The notes under the pieces: generated by a model | The model's database searches: none | Told to the model about the DNA's origin: nothing | What the model saw: the letters and a program-made list of their open reading frames with translations, nothing else | DNA from: Frankia nepalensis | GTDB taxonomy: Bacteria > Actinomycetota > Actinomycetes > Frankiales > Frankiaceae | Assembly: GCF_016786325.1 (NCBI RefSeq) | Contig: NZ_JADWYU010000140.1 | Coordinates: forward strand, 1 to 64,000 | Reading direction: 5' to 3' | DNA length: 64,000 nt | Program-made: the position numbers and the translations under genes | Shown: positions 46,292 through 57,772 of the stretch, one piece after another | Numbering within the stretch: position 1 is the first letter of the stretch | How the letters are laid out: the number at the start of each line of letters is the position of its first letter

Positions 46292-49273
46292 ATGACCGAC
46301 AAAGCCGAGGCCACGACCCCACCCGTCACCGATGCCGAGCCGCCGTTCCGGTATGGCGCGCGGCTGGCGGGTGAGATCGAGCAGCGGTGGCAGACCTGGT
46401 GGCGGGAGCACGGCACGTACGCGTCGCCGAACCCGACCGGCCCGCTGTCCGACGGGTTCGACGACATCACGGGAAGGGCCCCGTTCTTCGTCCTGGACAT
46501 GTTCCCGTACCCGAGTGGCGCGGGCCTGCACGTCGGTCATCCGCTGGGCTACATCGGGACGGACGTCTACGCCCGCTACCTGCGGATGACCGGCAGGCAC
46601 GTGCTGCACAGCTTCGGCTACGACGCCTTCGGGCTGCCGGCCGAGCAGTACGCGATCAACACCGGCCAGCACCCGCGGGTGACGACCGAGGCGAACATCG
46701 CGAACATGCGGCGCCAGCTGGCCCGCCTGGGCCTGGGTCACGACACCCGCCGCGAGATCGCGACGACCGACGTCCCCTACTACCGCTGGACGCAGTGGAT
46801 CTTCAAGAAGATCTTCGACAGCTGGTACGACGAGGACCTGGACCGGGCGCGCCCGATCGCCGAGCTGACCGCCGAGTTCGACGCCGGCACGCGGGTCCCG
46901 AGCCGCCAGGCGAACCCGTCCGGCCGGCCGTGGGCCGAGCTGGACGCCGCGGCGCGCCGGAAGGTCGTCGACGGCTACCGCCTGGCCTATCTGGCCGAGG
47001 GCCTGGTCAACTGGTGCCCCGGCCTGGGCACCGTGCTGGCCAACGAGGAGGTCACCGCCGAGGGCCGCAGCGACATCGGCAACTACCCGGTGTTCCGCCG
47101 GCCGCTGCGCCAGTGGACGCTGCGGATCACGGCGTACGCCGAGCGGCTGATGGCCGACCTGGACCTGGTCGACTGGCCGGACTCGATCAAGCAGATGCAG
47201 CGCAACTGGATCGGCCCGTCGGAAGGCGCGCACGTCACGTTCGCCACCGTCGTCGGTTCCGCCGAGGGCCCCGGCGCTCCGGCCGGCCCCGCCGTCGAGG
47301 TCTACACCACCCGTCCGGACACCCTGCCCGGCGCGACCTTCATGGTCCTGGCTCCGGAGCACCCGCTGGTAGACGCCCTGACCGCCGCCGCCTGGCCCGG
47401 GGACACCCCCGACGGCTGGAAGTTCGGCGAGGCCCGGCCCGCTGGCGTGGACTGGACCCCGGCCGCCGCCGTCGCCGCCTACCGGGACTTCGCCGGCCAG
47501 CGCAGCGACCGCCAGCGCGGCGAGGAGTTCGACCGGACCGGCGTGTTCACCGGCGCCTACGCCCGCAACCCGATCTCCGGCGCGGCGATCCCGATCTTCC
47601 TGGCGGACTACGTGCTGCTGGGCTACGGCACCGGCGCCGTCATGGCCGTTCCCGCGCACGACCAGCGGGACTTCGAGTTCGCCCGGACGTTCGGCCTGCC
47701 CACGCCGCCGGTGCTGGCGCCGGACGACGCGTTCCTGGCCGAGCATGGCCTGTCCTCGAACGACCCGGTCGACGCCTGGCCGGTGGCGTTCTCCGGCGAG
47801 GGCGAGTACCTGCCCGCGCCGCCCGGCGCCCCGGTGCTGACCGGCCTGTCCAAGGCCGACGCCGTGAAGACCACCGTCTCCTGGCTGGAGGCCGCCGGCG
47901 GTGGCCGGGCCGCTCGGTCCTACCGGCTGCGCGACTGGCTGTTCTCCCGGCAGCGCTACTGGGGCGAGCCCTTCCCGATCGTCTACGACGAGACGGGACT
48001 GCCGATCGCCGTGCCCGACGAGGTGCTGCCCGTCGAGCTGCCGGAGATGACGGACTTCCGGCCGACCCCGATGGCCGAGGACGACACCTCCGACCCGGTT
48101 CCACCGCTGGCCCGCGCCGCCGGGTGGACGACGGTGACGCTGGACCTGGGTGACGGCCCGCGCGAGTACCGGCGCGAGACGAACACGATGCCGCAGTGGG
48201 CCGGTTCCTGCTGGTACTACCTGCGCTACCTGGACCCGACGAACGCCGAGCGGTTCGTCGACCCGGAGATCGAGCGTTACTGGATGCAGGCGGCCGACGG
48301 GCCCGCGGGCGACGGCGGCGTCGACCTGTACGTGGGTGGCGTCGAGCACGCCGTCCTGCACCTGCTGTACGCCCGGTTCTGGCACAAGGTCCTGTACGAC
48401 CTGGGCCTGGTGTCGACGAAGGAGCCGTTCAAGCGGCTGTTCAACCAGGGCATGATCCAGGCGGACGCGTTCCTGGACTCCCGGGGCATGTACGTCCCGG
48501 CGGCCGAGGTGACGATCGATCCCGACGGCGCGCCGCGCCACGAGGGCGAGCCCGTCACCCGGCGCTCCGGGAAGATGGGCAAGAGCCTGAAGAACAGCGT
48601 CACGCCGGACGAGATGTACGACATGTACGGGGCCGACACGCTGCGCGTCTACGAGATGGCGATGGGCCCGCTGGACGCCGACCGGCCCTGGCGGACCGAC
48701 GACATCGTCGGCTCGCACCGCTTCCTGCAGCGGCTGTGGCGCAACCTGGTCGACGAGGCCACCGGCGAGCCCCGCTTCGTCGACGCCGACCTGGACGACG
48801 AGGCGAACCGGGCCCTGCACCGCGCGATCCTGGCGGTTCGCGCCGACTACGCCGGCCTGCGGTTCAACACCGCCGTCGCCCGGCTGATCGAGCTGACCAA
48901 CTTCGTCAGCAAGCACTACGGCGACGCGAGGCGCCCGCCGCGGGCGCTGGCCGAGGCGATGGCGCTGATGATCGCCCCGCTGGCGCCGCACGTCGCGGAG
49001 GAGCTGTGGTCCCGGCTGGGGCACGAGGGGTCGCTGGTCCGCGAGCCGTTCCCGGTGGGCGACGAGTCACTGGCGGCCGAGTCGACGGTGACGCTGCCGG
49101 TGCAGGTCAACGGCAAGGTCCGCTTCACGCTGTCCGTCCCCGCCGCTGCCGGCGAGGACGACATCCGGTCCGCGCTGACGGCTCACGAGGACTATGCCAA
49201 GTACACCGACGGCAAGACGGTGAAGCGCCTGATCATCGTCCCTGGTCGCATCGTCAACATCGCCGTCGCTTAG
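46292..49273 (+). CDS. leuS: Leucyl-tRNA synthetase
   Basis: About 993 residues from ATG 46292; ATG 46262 is also possible. Class I signatures are FPYPSGAGLHVGHPLGY (HIGH) and KMGKSLKNSVTPDEMYDMYGADTLRVYEMAMGPL (KMSKS, here KMGKS). The editing domain has TTRPDTLPGATFMVLAPEHPL and YGTGAVMAVPAHDQRD, with the conserved Asp. The C-terminus VNGKVRFTLSVPAAAGEDDI...GRIVNIAV is typical. The Gly in KMGKS is seen in several bacterial LeuRS and is not a loss. No T-box element was found upstream. A perfect 20-bp hairpin follows at 49288. Confidence 0.97.
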   Translation: MTDKAEATTPPVTDAEPPFRYGARLAGEIEQRWQTWWREHGTYASPNPTGPLSDGFDDITGRAPFFVLDMFPYPSGAGLHVGHPLGYIGTDVYARYLRMTGRHVLHSFGYDAFGLPAEQYAINTGQHPRVTTEANIANMRRQLARLGLGHDTRREIATTDVPYYRWTQWIFKKIFDSWYDEDLDRARPIAELTAEFDAGTRVPSRQANPSGRPWAELDAAARRKVVDGYRLAYLAEGLVNWCPGLGTVLANEEVTAEGRSDIGNYPVFRRPLRQWTLRITAYAERLMADLDLVDWPDSIKQMQRNWIGPSEGAHVTFATVVGSAEGPGAPAGPAVEVYTTRPDTLPGATFMVLAPEHPLVDALTAAAWPGDTPDGWKFGEARPAGVDWTPAAAVAAYRDFAGQRSDRQRGEEFDRTGVFTGAYARNPISGAAIPIFLADYVLLGYGTGAVMAVPAHDQRDFEFARTFGLPTPPVLAPDDAFLAEHGLSSNDPVDAWPVAFSGEGEYLPAPPGAPVLTGLSKADAVKTTVSWLEAAGGGRAARSYRLRDWLFSRQRYWGEPFPIVYDETGLPIAVPDEVLPVELPEMTDFRPTPMAEDDTSDPVPPLARAAGWTTVTLDLGDGPREYRRETNTMPQWAGSCWYYLRYLDPTNAERFVDPEIERYWMQAADGPAGDGGVDLYVGGVEHAVLHLLYARFWHKVLYDLGLVSTKEPFKRLFNQGMIQADAFLDSRGMYVPAAEVTIDPDGAPRHEGEPVTRRSGKMGKSLKNSVTPDEMYDMYGADTLRVYEMAMGPLDADRPWRTDDIVGSHRFLQRLWRNLVDEATGEPRFVDADLDDEANRALHRAILAVRADYAGLRFNTAVARLIELTNFVSKHYGDARRPPRALAEAMALMIAPLAPHVAEELWSRLGHEGSLVREPFPVGDESLAAESTVTLPVQVNGKVRFTLSVPAAAGEDDIRSALTAHEDYAKYTDGKTVKRLIIVPGRIVNIAVA

Positions 49274-49287
49274 GGGGATCTTCCGCG

Positions 49288-49328
49288 GGGCGTCCTGGAC
49301 CGAGCGCGGCGCTCGGTCCAGGACGCCC
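49288..49328. terminator. Perfect 20-bp hairpin behind leuS
   Basis: GGGCGTCCTGGACCGAGCGC (49288-49307) is exactly complementary to 49309-49328 around a single central G, so a stem of 18 or more pairs can form. It starts 15 bases after the leuS stop and lies before the arfB-like gene on the same strand. Confidence 0.7.
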
Positions 49329-49383
49329 GACAGACAGGCGATGTCGGTTTTTCCGTTTTGCGCGCCGTGTCATCGGTGACACC

Positions 49384-49845
49384 ATGGGGCCCATGCCTGA
49401 CGAGGTGAGCGCGCGCGCCACGCGCGAGATCCGATCGGGCTTCGTGCTGCCCGGGGCCGAGCTGGAGTGGCGGTTCTCCCGGTCATCGGGCCCCGGCGGG
49501 CAGGGAGTGAACACCGCCGACAGCCGCGTCGAGGTCCGCTTCGATCTCGCCCGCTCGCCGAGCGTCCCCGAGCCCTTGCGGGCCAGGGCGCTCGCCCGGC
49601 TGGAGGGCCGCCTGGTCGACGGAGTCCTCGCGGTCACCTCGTCCGAGCAGCGTTCCCAGCTGCGCAACCGAGAAACGGCGCTGGACCGTCTGGTGGGGCT
49701 GCTGCGGCAGGCGACCGCCCCGCCGCCCCGGAGCCGCCGTCCCACCAAGCCCACCAAGGGCTCCGTCGAACGCCGCCTGGCCGCCAAACGCCACCGTTCG
49801 GAAGCCAAGAGTGCCCGCCGCGTGCCCCGGGACCGTGATCACTAG
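49384..49845 (+). CDS. arfB: ArfB/ICT1-like peptidyl-tRNA hydrolase (GGQ protein)
   Basis: About 153 residues from ATG 49384 (ATG 49393 also possible). The catalytic domain of class I release factors is present without the codon-recognition part: LEWRFSRSSGPGGQGVNTADSRVEVRFDLARSPSVP, with the GGQ loop, followed by TSSEQRSQLRNRETALDRLVGLL and a basic C-terminal tail (PTKGSVERRLAAKRHRSEAKS) that in ArfB enters the empty mRNA channel. It should rescue ribosomes stalled on truncated messages. Converges with pckG across a strong hairpin. Confidence 0.92.
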   Translation: MGPMPDEVSARATREIRSGFVLPGAELEWRFSRSSGPGGQGVNTADSRVEVRFDLARSPSVPEPLRARALARLEGRLVDGVLAVTSSEQRSQLRNRETALDRLVGLLRQATAPPPRSRRPTKPTKGSVERRLAAKRHRSEAKSARRVPRDRDH

Positions 49846-49896
49846 TTTCGTCCGGGGATCCCTCGGTCGGGCATTCGACCAGGGACCCACATGACA

Positions 49897-49929
49897 ATCG
49901 CCCCCGTCGGCGGGACCGACGGGGGCGAT
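49897..49929. terminator. Shared terminator between arfB and pckG
   Basis: ATCGCCCCCGTCGG (49897-49910) and CCGACGGGGGCGAT (49916-49929) form a perfect 14-bp stem over a five-base loop, between two convergent genes, so it can act on both strands. Confidence 0.75.
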
Positions 49930-49966
49930 CGTCAAAGAGCGGGCCGCTGAACTACGTGAGGCGAGC

Positions 49967-51790
49967 TCAGCTGCCCAGGCGCTCTACGAGGGCCTGCTGC
50001 TCGGACCAGAGCTCCGCCGGGAGGCGGTCGCCGAAGGTCTCGTAGTGCCCCGGGATGAGGGACGCCTCCTGCTTCCAGACGTCGACGTCCAGCGTGAGCA
50101 GAGCGTCCAGGTCGGCCTCGGCGACGTCCAGACCCGCGGTGTCGAACGACTCCCTGGTCGGGTGGACGCCGAGCGGCGACTCGACGCCGTCGGCCTCACC
50201 CTCCAGCCGGCCGACGATCCAGGCGAGGACCCGGCTGTTCTCGCCGTAGCCCGGCCACAGGAACTTGCCCTCCTGGCTCTTGCGGAACCAGTTGACGTAG
50301 TAGATCCGCGGCAGCTTCGAGGCGTCGGCCTTCTGGCCGATCGAGAGCCAGTGGGCCATGTAGTCGGCCATGTTGTAGCCGCAGAACGGCAGCATCGCGA
50401 ACGGGTCGCGGCGCAGCTGGCCGATCGCGCCGGCCTGCGCCGCGGTCGTCTCCGAGGACACGATCGAGCCGTAGAACACGCCACGCTGCCAGTCCGGCGC
50501 CTCGGTGACCAGCGGCACCGCGGTGGCCCGGCGGCCGCCGAACAGGATCGCCGAGATCGGCACGCCGCGCGGGTCCTCCCACTCGGACGCGATCGTCGGG
50601 CACTGGCCGGCGGGCACCGTGAACCGGGCGTTCGGGTGCGCGGCCGGCTCGGTCGAGTCCGGCGTCCAGTCGCGGCCCTTCCAGTCGATCAGGTGGGCCG
50701 GCTTGTCCTTGGTCAGGCCCTCCCACCAGACGTCGCCGTCGTCGGTCCTGGCGACGTTGGTGTAGACGCCGTTGGCGTACAGGGTCGCGACCGCGTTCGG
50801 GTTGGTGTCGGCGCCGGTGCCGGGGGCCACACCGAAGAAGCCGGCCTCCGGGTTGACGGCGTAGAGCCGGCCGTCCTCGCCGAAGCGCATCCAGGCGATG
50901 TCGTCACCGACCGTCTCGGCCTTCCAGCCGGGGATGGTCGGAATGATCATGGCCAGGTTGGTCTTGCCGCAGGCCGACGGGAACGCGGCGGCGACGTAGT
51001 GGACCTTGCCCTTGGGCGAGGTGAGCTTGAGGATCAGCATGTGCTCCGCGAGCCAGCCGCCGTCCCGGGCCATCACCGAGGCGATCCGCAGCGCGTAGCA
51101 CTTCTTACCGAGCAGGGCATTGCCGCCGTAACCCGAGCCGTATGACCAGATCTCCCGGGTCTCGGGGTAGTGGACGATGTACTTCGTGCTGTTGCACGGC
51201 CACGAAACATCGGCCTGACCAGGCTCCAGCGGGGCGCCAAGCGAGTGCACCGCCGGGACGAAGAAGCCATCCTCGCCAAGCTGCTCGAGCGCGGGGGCAC
51301 CCATACGGGTCATCGTGCGCATCGAGATGGCGACATAGGCCGAGTCGGTGATTTCGACGCCAAGCGCGGAAATATGCGAACCAAGCGGCCCCATGCAGAA
51401 CGGGACGACATACATGGTGCGGCCACGCATACACCCGCTGAACAGGCCGCGAAGCGTGCCACGCATTTCCGCCGGCTCGACCCAGTTATTTGTCGGGCCG
51501 GCGTCCTCGCGTTTGTCGGAGCAGATGTAGGTGCGGTCCTCGACCCGGGCGACGTCGCTCGGGTCGGAGGCGGCGTAGAAGCTGTTGGGACGTTTTTCCT
51601 CGTTCAGCTTCACCAAGGTGCCCCGCTCGATGAGCAGGTCGGTGAGCCGTTCGAATTCCTCGGCGGAGCCGTCGCACCACTCCACCTTGTCCGGCTGAGT
51701 GAGTTCGGCGATCTCTCGCACCCAGGCGATCAGCCTGGCGTGCTTGGTCGGGGCGGCATCCAGCCCGGGAATCTGTGCCGCGGTCGTCAC
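49967..51790 (-). CDS. pckG: Phosphoenolpyruvate carboxykinase (GTP)
   Basis: GTG 51790 is preceded by GGAGG eight bases upstream, giving 607 residues, the length of GTP-type PEPCK. Motifs: [14 protein letters not shown] (P-loop), [60 protein letters not shown], and [26 protein letters not shown]. It converts oxaloacetate and GTP into PEP and CO2, the first committed gluconeogenic step. Divergent from the hemolysin III-like gene across a 306-base spacer. Confidence 0.98.
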   Translation of the reverse strand: MTTAAQIPGLDAAPTKHARLIAWVREIAELTQPDKVEWCDGSAEEFERLTDLLIERGTLVKLNEEKRPNSFYAASDPSDVARVEDRTYICSDKREDAGPTNNWVEPAEMRGTLRGLFSGCMRGRTMYVVPFCMGPLGSHISALGVEITDSAYVAISMRTMTRMGAPALEQLGEDGFFVPAVHSLGAPLEPGQADVSWPCNSTKYIVHYPETREIWSYGSGYGGNALLGKKCYALRIASVMARDGGWLAEHMLILKLTSPKGKVHYVAAAFPSACGKTNLAMIIPTIPGWKAETVGDDIAWMRFGEDGRLYAVNPEAGFFGVAPGTGADTNPNAVATLYANGVYTNVARTDDGDVWWEGLTKDKPAHLIDWKGRDWTPDSTEPAAHPNARFTVPAGQCPTIASEWEDPRGVPISAILFGGRRATAVPLVTEAPDWQRGVFYGSIVSSETTAAQAGAIGQLRRDPFAMLPFCGYNMADYMAHWLSIGQKADASKLPRIYYVNWFRKSQEGKFLWPGYGENSRVLAWIVGRLEGEADGVESPLGVHPTRESFDTAGLDVAEADLDALLTLDVDVWKQEASLIPGHYETFGDRLPAELWSEQQALVERLGS

Positions 51791-52096
51791 AGCTCACACC
51801 TCCGGTCGCGTCGAACCTGACGCGTTCTCGCCTCGGTATACAGGTGCAGCTTGCGTGCAGCGTACGCACCCGAACGTCCTCGTGTACCGGAGGTCACAAC
51901 CGGTTGGGCCACCGGTACAAGAGGGTGCGTTCGAGGCCGCGTTCAGGATCATTAGACTGTACCGCTCTTTCCGTGCGCAGTCGCGCGGTACGGCCGGGGC
52001 GGAAACGTTGGTTCCATCACGCATCGGGACGGATCGCCCCCGCGACGCGGCCGACCAGCACCGCATGGTCACGGCAGGTGCGGTTATCGTTCTCAC
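51791..52096. other. Divergent spacer between pckG and hemolysin III-like gene
   Basis: No gene is present. The region holds the pckG ribosome binding site at its left end. Two GGTACA/GTACCGG-like stretches and CTGTACCGCTCTTTCCG near 51957-51973 are AT-richer and could be promoter sequence. No operator was recognised. Confidence 0.35.
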
Positions 52097-52822
52097 GTGG
52101 TCACTCAGGCAGCGACGCATCCGACCGCCCCCGACCCGGCAGACAAGCCGGACGACGACCGCGCCGCCCGCGGCACGCATCCGCGTGACATCGTGCGACC
52201 GCGCATGCGGGGCTGGCTACACGCGGGGGCATTTCCGGTAAGCCTGGCGCTCGGCGTGGTGGCCGTGGCGCTCCCGACGACGCTCGGCGCCCGGCTAGCG
52301 GTCGGCGTTTACGCGATCAGCATTACGGCCTTGTTCGGAACCAGTGCGCTCTACCACCGCACGCTGTGGTCGACGGCCCGGGCACGCTCGGTCATGAAGC
52401 GGCTCGACCACTCCATGATCTTCGTCTTCATCGCGGGTACCTACACGCCTTTCGCGTTGCTGGCGATGCCGTCGCACATCGCGCGGCCGATCTTGGCTGT
52501 CGTCTGGGGCGGCGCCGCGCTCGGCGTGGTGCTGCGGATGCTCTGGCTGCACTCGCCCCGCTACCTGATCATTCCGCTCTACATAGCCCTCGGCTGGGTG
52601 GCGGTCTTCGTCTTCCCCGAGGTCCTGCACACGGCAGGGGTCGCCACGCTGACCCTGCTGGTCGCCGGCGGGGTGTGCTACAGCGCCGGCGCGATCGTCT
52701 ACGCGCTTCGCCGGCCCGACCCCGCGCCGAGGATCTTCGGCTATCACGAGGTCTTCCACGCATTCACCCTGGTCGCGGCATGTTGCCACTACATCGCCCT
52801 GATGTTCGCCATCTACCGCTGA
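52097..52822 (+). CDS. Hemolysin III family (PAQR-like) membrane protein
   Basis: Up to 241 residues from GTG 52097; ATG 52205-52207 (MRGWLHAGAFPVSLALG) would drop the polar head. Seven hydrophobic helices and the family hydrolase-like motifs are present: FGTSALYHRTLW, KRLDHSMIFVFIAGTYTPFALL and GYHEVFHAFTLVAACCHYIAL (His and Asp/Ser ligands of the putative zinc site). HlyIII/PAQR proteins may be lipid amide hydrolases. In mycobacteria a homologue sits next to the DUF255 gene, as here. Confidence 0.93.
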   Translation: MVTQAATHPTAPDPADKPDDDRAARGTHPRDIVRPRMRGWLHAGAFPVSLALGVVAVALPTTLGARLAVGVYAISITALFGTSALYHRTLWSTARARSVMKRLDHSMIFVFIAGTYTPFALLAMPSHIARPILAVVWGGAALGVVLRMLWLHSPRYLIIPLYIALGWVAVFVFPEVLHTAGVATLTLLVAGGVCYSAGAIVYALRRPDPAPRIFGYHEVFHAFTLVAACCHYIALMFAIYR

Positions 52823-53005
52823 CGTCCTGCCGCTGACCGACGTCCTACCTACTGATGACATCGACCCACTGACTACATCGACAGTCCGGCCGCCGCGCGC
52901 CAGCGGCCGGCGCAACCCGGTTCGCGACATACACACGGTCGTCGCGGGGCAGAATCCGGCAAGCAATGGCGTCCGGGTCGGCGACCGGGCAAGAAGGAGC
53001 ATTTC

Positions 53006-55066
<2,061 letters not shown>

Positions 55067-55101
55067 CCTCCAGTCAACCCGCGGCCACGGTCACGAAGAG
55101 T

Positions 55102-55133
55102 CGCCGGCGGACGGTAGCCCCGGGCCGCCGGCG
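55102..55133. terminator. Hairpin behind DUF255 gene
   Basis: CGCCGGCGG (55102-55110) and CCGCCGGCG (55125-55133) form a perfect 9-bp stem 36 bases after the stop codon, just before the TGTGATC array. Confidence 0.5.
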
Positions 55134-55173
55134 TGTGATCTTCTTGTGATCCGGATGTGATTCTCGCGTGACG
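55134..55173. promoter_or_regulatory. 11-bp-phased TGTGATC direct repeat array
   Basis: TGTGATC at 55134, TGTGATC at 55145, TGTGATT at 55156 and CGTGACG at 55167 recur every 11 bases, i.e. once per helical turn, the arrangement bound by OmpR/PhoB-type response regulators. GTGACGGAACTCAC (55168-55181) also fits a Crp-like GTGA-N6-TCAC dyad, and further TGTGAC copies lie at 55182, 55240, 55256 and 55266. The array is upstream of phoH. Confidence 0.5.
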
Positions 55174-55530
55174 GAACTCACTGTGACCAAGGGGCGGGCG
55201 GGTCAGCCGCCTGACGGGCGGGGTTACGACATCGCGACTTGTGACGGACGCGTACTGTGACGATCTGTGACCCGTGCGGGCGGTTGCGCGCCCTTCTTGC
55301 CATCCGCGTTACCGAAGGCACCGATATACCTTCCCGACGTGTTCGGCAAAGTTGGTCGCCAACGCTGCTACCTGCGGCTACCGTGATGCCCGATGTCTCA
55401 AGTCGTGGTCTGGCATTGGGCTGGACCGCTGGGAGGCCCCTCGGTGCCGCTGTCGCGACAACGCCAGGAGGCCGGGACCCGGCCCCTGAGGGGCCCGATC
55501 CCGGACAACTCCGAGTAAGCGGGTGGGCGT

Positions 55531-56823
55531 GTGCCACGAACGCATGTCGTCGACACAAGCGTGCTGTTGTCTGACCCTCGCGCGCTGCTGCGATTCGCGG
55601 AGCACAACGTCGTGCTCCCCCTCGTTGTGATTGGGGAGCTGGAGGCCAAGAGGAACCACCCCGAACTGGGCTGGTTCGCCCGGGAGGCGCTGCGCATCCT
55701 GGACGACCTGCGCATCAAGCACGGGCGCCTGGACCACCCGCTGCCGTTGGAGAGCGGCGGCACACTGCGAGTCGAACTCAACCACACCGACCCCACGGTG
55801 CTGCCGCCGGGGTTCCGGGTAGGCGACAACGACTCGCGCATCCTTTCCGTCGCGCTCAACCTGGCCGCCGAGGGCGACGACGTCGTGCTGGTGACCAAGG
55901 ACATGCCGCTGCGGGTCAAGGCCTCCGTGGTCGGCCTCGCCGCCGAGGAGTACCGGGCGCTGACGCCCGTCGACACCGGTTTCAGCGGGATGGCCGAGCT
56001 CACGGTCAGCCAGGAGGACCTCGACCGGATCTACGCCGGAGAGCAGCTCCGCCTGGTCGAGGCGGCTGAGCTGCCATGCCACACGGGTCTGGTGTTGACC
56101 TCGGCCGGCGGCAGCGCCTCGGCGCTCGGCCGGGTGTGCGCGGACAAGTCGGTGCGGCTGGTGCGCGGCGACCGGGAGGCGTTCGGGCTGCACGGCCGCA
56201 GCGCCGAGCAGCGGGTCGCCCTGGACCTGCTGCTCGACCAGGAGATCGGGATCGTCTCGCTCGGCGGGCGGGCCGGCACCGGCAAGTCGGCGCTGGCGCT
56301 GTGCGCGGGCCTGGAGGCGGTGATGGAGCGCCGGCTGCACCGCAAGGTCGTGGTCTTCCGCCCGCTCTACGCCGTCGGCGGCCAGGACCTCGGCTACCTT
56401 CCCGGCAGCGAGAACGAGAAGATGGCGCCGTGGGCGCAGGCCGTCTACGACACCCTCGGGGCGCTGGTCTCCGAGGCCGTCATCGACGAGGTCGTCGACC
56501 GCGGGATGCTCGAGGTACTGCCGCTGACGCACATCCGCGGCCGGTCGCTGCACGACTCGTTCGTGATCGTCGACGAGGCGCAGTCGCTGGAGCGCGGCGT
56601 GCTGCTCACCGTGCTCTCCCGGCTGGGCGCGGGCTCCCGGGTCGTGCTCACGCACGACGTGGCGCAGCGCGACAACCTGCGGGTCGGCCGGCACGACGGC
56701 GTCGCGTCGGTGATCGAGACGCTCAAGGGCCACCCGCTGTTCGCGCATGTCACGCTCACCCGTTCGGAGCGTTCGCCGATCGCCGCCCTGGTGACGACGA
56801 TGCTGGAGGACCTCGTCCTGTAA
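55531..56823 (+). CDS. phoH2: PIN-PhoH fusion protein (PhoH2)
   Basis: GTG 55531 gives 430 residues. The N-terminal PIN domain has [30 protein letters not shown] and [14 protein letters not shown] with the acidic metal-binding residues. From about residue 220 the PhoH ATPase follows: [19 protein letters not shown] (Walker A), [26 protein letters not shown] and [14 protein letters not shown] (Walker B). PhoH2 proteins are RNA helicase/ribonucleases in mycobacteria. The gene is monocistronic with a hairpin at each side. Confidence 0.94.
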   Translation: MPRTHVVDTSVLLSDPRALLRFAEHNVVLPLVVIGELEAKRNHPELGWFAREALRILDDLRIKHGRLDHPLPLESGGTLRVELNHTDPTVLPPGFRVGDNDSRILSVALNLAAEGDDVVLVTKDMPLRVKASVVGLAAEEYRALTPVDTGFSGMAELTVSQEDLDRIYAGEQLRLVEAAELPCHTGLVLTSAGGSASALGRVCADKSVRLVRGDREAFGLHGRSAEQRVALDLLLDQEIGIVSLGGRAGTGKSALALCAGLEAVMERRLHRKVVVFRPLYAVGGQDLGYLPGSENEKMAPWAQAVYDTLGALVSEAVIDEVVDRGMLEVLPLTHIRGRSLHDSFVIVDEAQSLERGVLLTVLSRLGAGSRVVLTHDVAQRDNLRVGRHDGVASVIETLKGHPLFAHVTLTRSERSPIAALVTTMLEDLVL

Positions 56824-56844
56824 CCCGGCGGGGTCACTCGCCAC

Positions 56845-56892
56845 GCGCTGTCCGAGGGCCACGCGGCCCGGTCTCAGGTCCTCGGACAGCGC
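56845..56892. terminator. Hairpin behind phoH
   Basis: GCGCTGTCCGAGG (56845-56857) and CCTCGGACAGCGC (56880-56892) are perfect 13-bp inverted copies with a 22-base loop, starting 22 bases after the phoH stop. Confidence 0.65.
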
Positions 56893-57032
56893 ACGGCCAG
56901 GCCCGTCCGTCGTCGGCGGTGGCGGCGGAGGCGGCGGGCATGGTTGTCGCGGTCCGGTGGCGCGGGGAACTGAACGCGACTTCGGGGTGTTGCGCTAGGC
57001 GAGATCCCCAAAGCCACCGGAGGTGGTGCGAC

Positions 57033-57692
57033 ATGTTGTTCGGACGGCGCGCGGCGACCATGGTCTCGCCCGAGCAGGCGCTGCCCGGGCACGAGCGGCG
57101 GCTGTACTCCGTGCCGGAGCGGCACGCCGTGCTGGGCACCTCGATCGAGGGCCCCTTCCCCGACGGGCTCGAGGTCGCGGTGTTCGGCCTCGGCTGTTTC
57201 TGGGGCGCCGAGCGGAAGTTCTGGCAGACCCCCGGCGTCTACTCGACCGCCGTCGGCTACGCCGGCGGGTACTCGCCGAACCCGACCTACGACGAGGCGT
57301 GCTCCGGGCTGACCGGGCACACCGAGGCCGTCCAGGTCGTCTACGACCCGGCCGAGGTCAGCTACGACCAGCTCCTGAGCGTCTTCTGGGAGGCGCACGA
57401 CCCGACGCAGGGCCTGCGCCAGGGCAACGACGTCGGCAGCCAGTACCGCTCGGCGATCTACACGAACTCCGACGAGCAGGCCGCCGCGGCCGCCCGCTCC
57501 CGCGACGCGTACCAGAAGCGGCTGACGGCAGCCGGCTACGGCCCGATCACCACCGAGCTCGCCCCTGCGGGTCCCTTCTACTACGCCGAGGACTACCACC
57601 AGCAGTACCTGCACAAGGTCCCGAACGGCTACTGCGGCCTCGGCGGCACCGGCGTCTCCTGCCCGGTGGGCGTCGCGACGGCGGAGTCCTGA
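57033..57692 (+). CDS. msrA: Peptide methionine sulfoxide reductase A
   Basis: ATG 57033 is preceded by GGAGGTGG with normal spacing, giving 219 residues. The active site is [20 protein letters not shown] (GCFWG), followed by [59 protein letters not shown] and [30 protein letters not shown] with the resolving Cys residues. It reduces methionine-S-sulfoxide in oxidised proteins using thioredoxin. It is monocistronic, with hairpins on both sides. Confidence 0.97.
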   Translation: MLFGRRAATMVSPEQALPGHERRLYSVPERHAVLGTSIEGPFPDGLEVAVFGLGCFWGAERKFWQTPGVYSTAVGYAGGYSPNPTYDEACSGLTGHTEAVQVVYDPAEVSYDQLLSVFWEAHDPTQGLRQGNDVGSQYRSAIYTNSDEQAAAAARSRDAYQKRLTAAGYGPITTELAPAGPFYYAEDYHQQYLHKVPNGYCGLGGTGVSCPVGVATAES

Positions 57693-57698
57693 GCCGAT

Positions 57699-57736
57699 CG
57701 CCGGCCGGTCGGACCAAGCGCTCTGACCGGCCGGCG
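57699..57736. terminator. Shared terminator after msrA
   Basis: CGCCGGCCGGTC (57699-57710) and GACCGGCCGGCG (57725-57736) form a perfect 12-bp stem over 14 bases, between msrA and the convergent membrane-anchored protein gene. Confidence 0.7.
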
Positions 57737-57772
57737 GCCAAGGCGTCCCGCCCCGTGCGGGCGCCGGAAGGA

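Larger units (their letters stand above)
55067..55530. other. Spacer of about 460 bp upstream of phoH
   Basis: It holds the DUF255 terminator, the TGTGATC array and further TGTGAC half-sites, then about 250 bases without recognised features before the phoH start. No credible gene is present. Confidence 0.45.

Noticed and set aside
45878-49024. Open frame of 1048 codons opposite leuS
   Set aside because: Same cause: shadow of a certain housekeeping gene with no protein-like motif.
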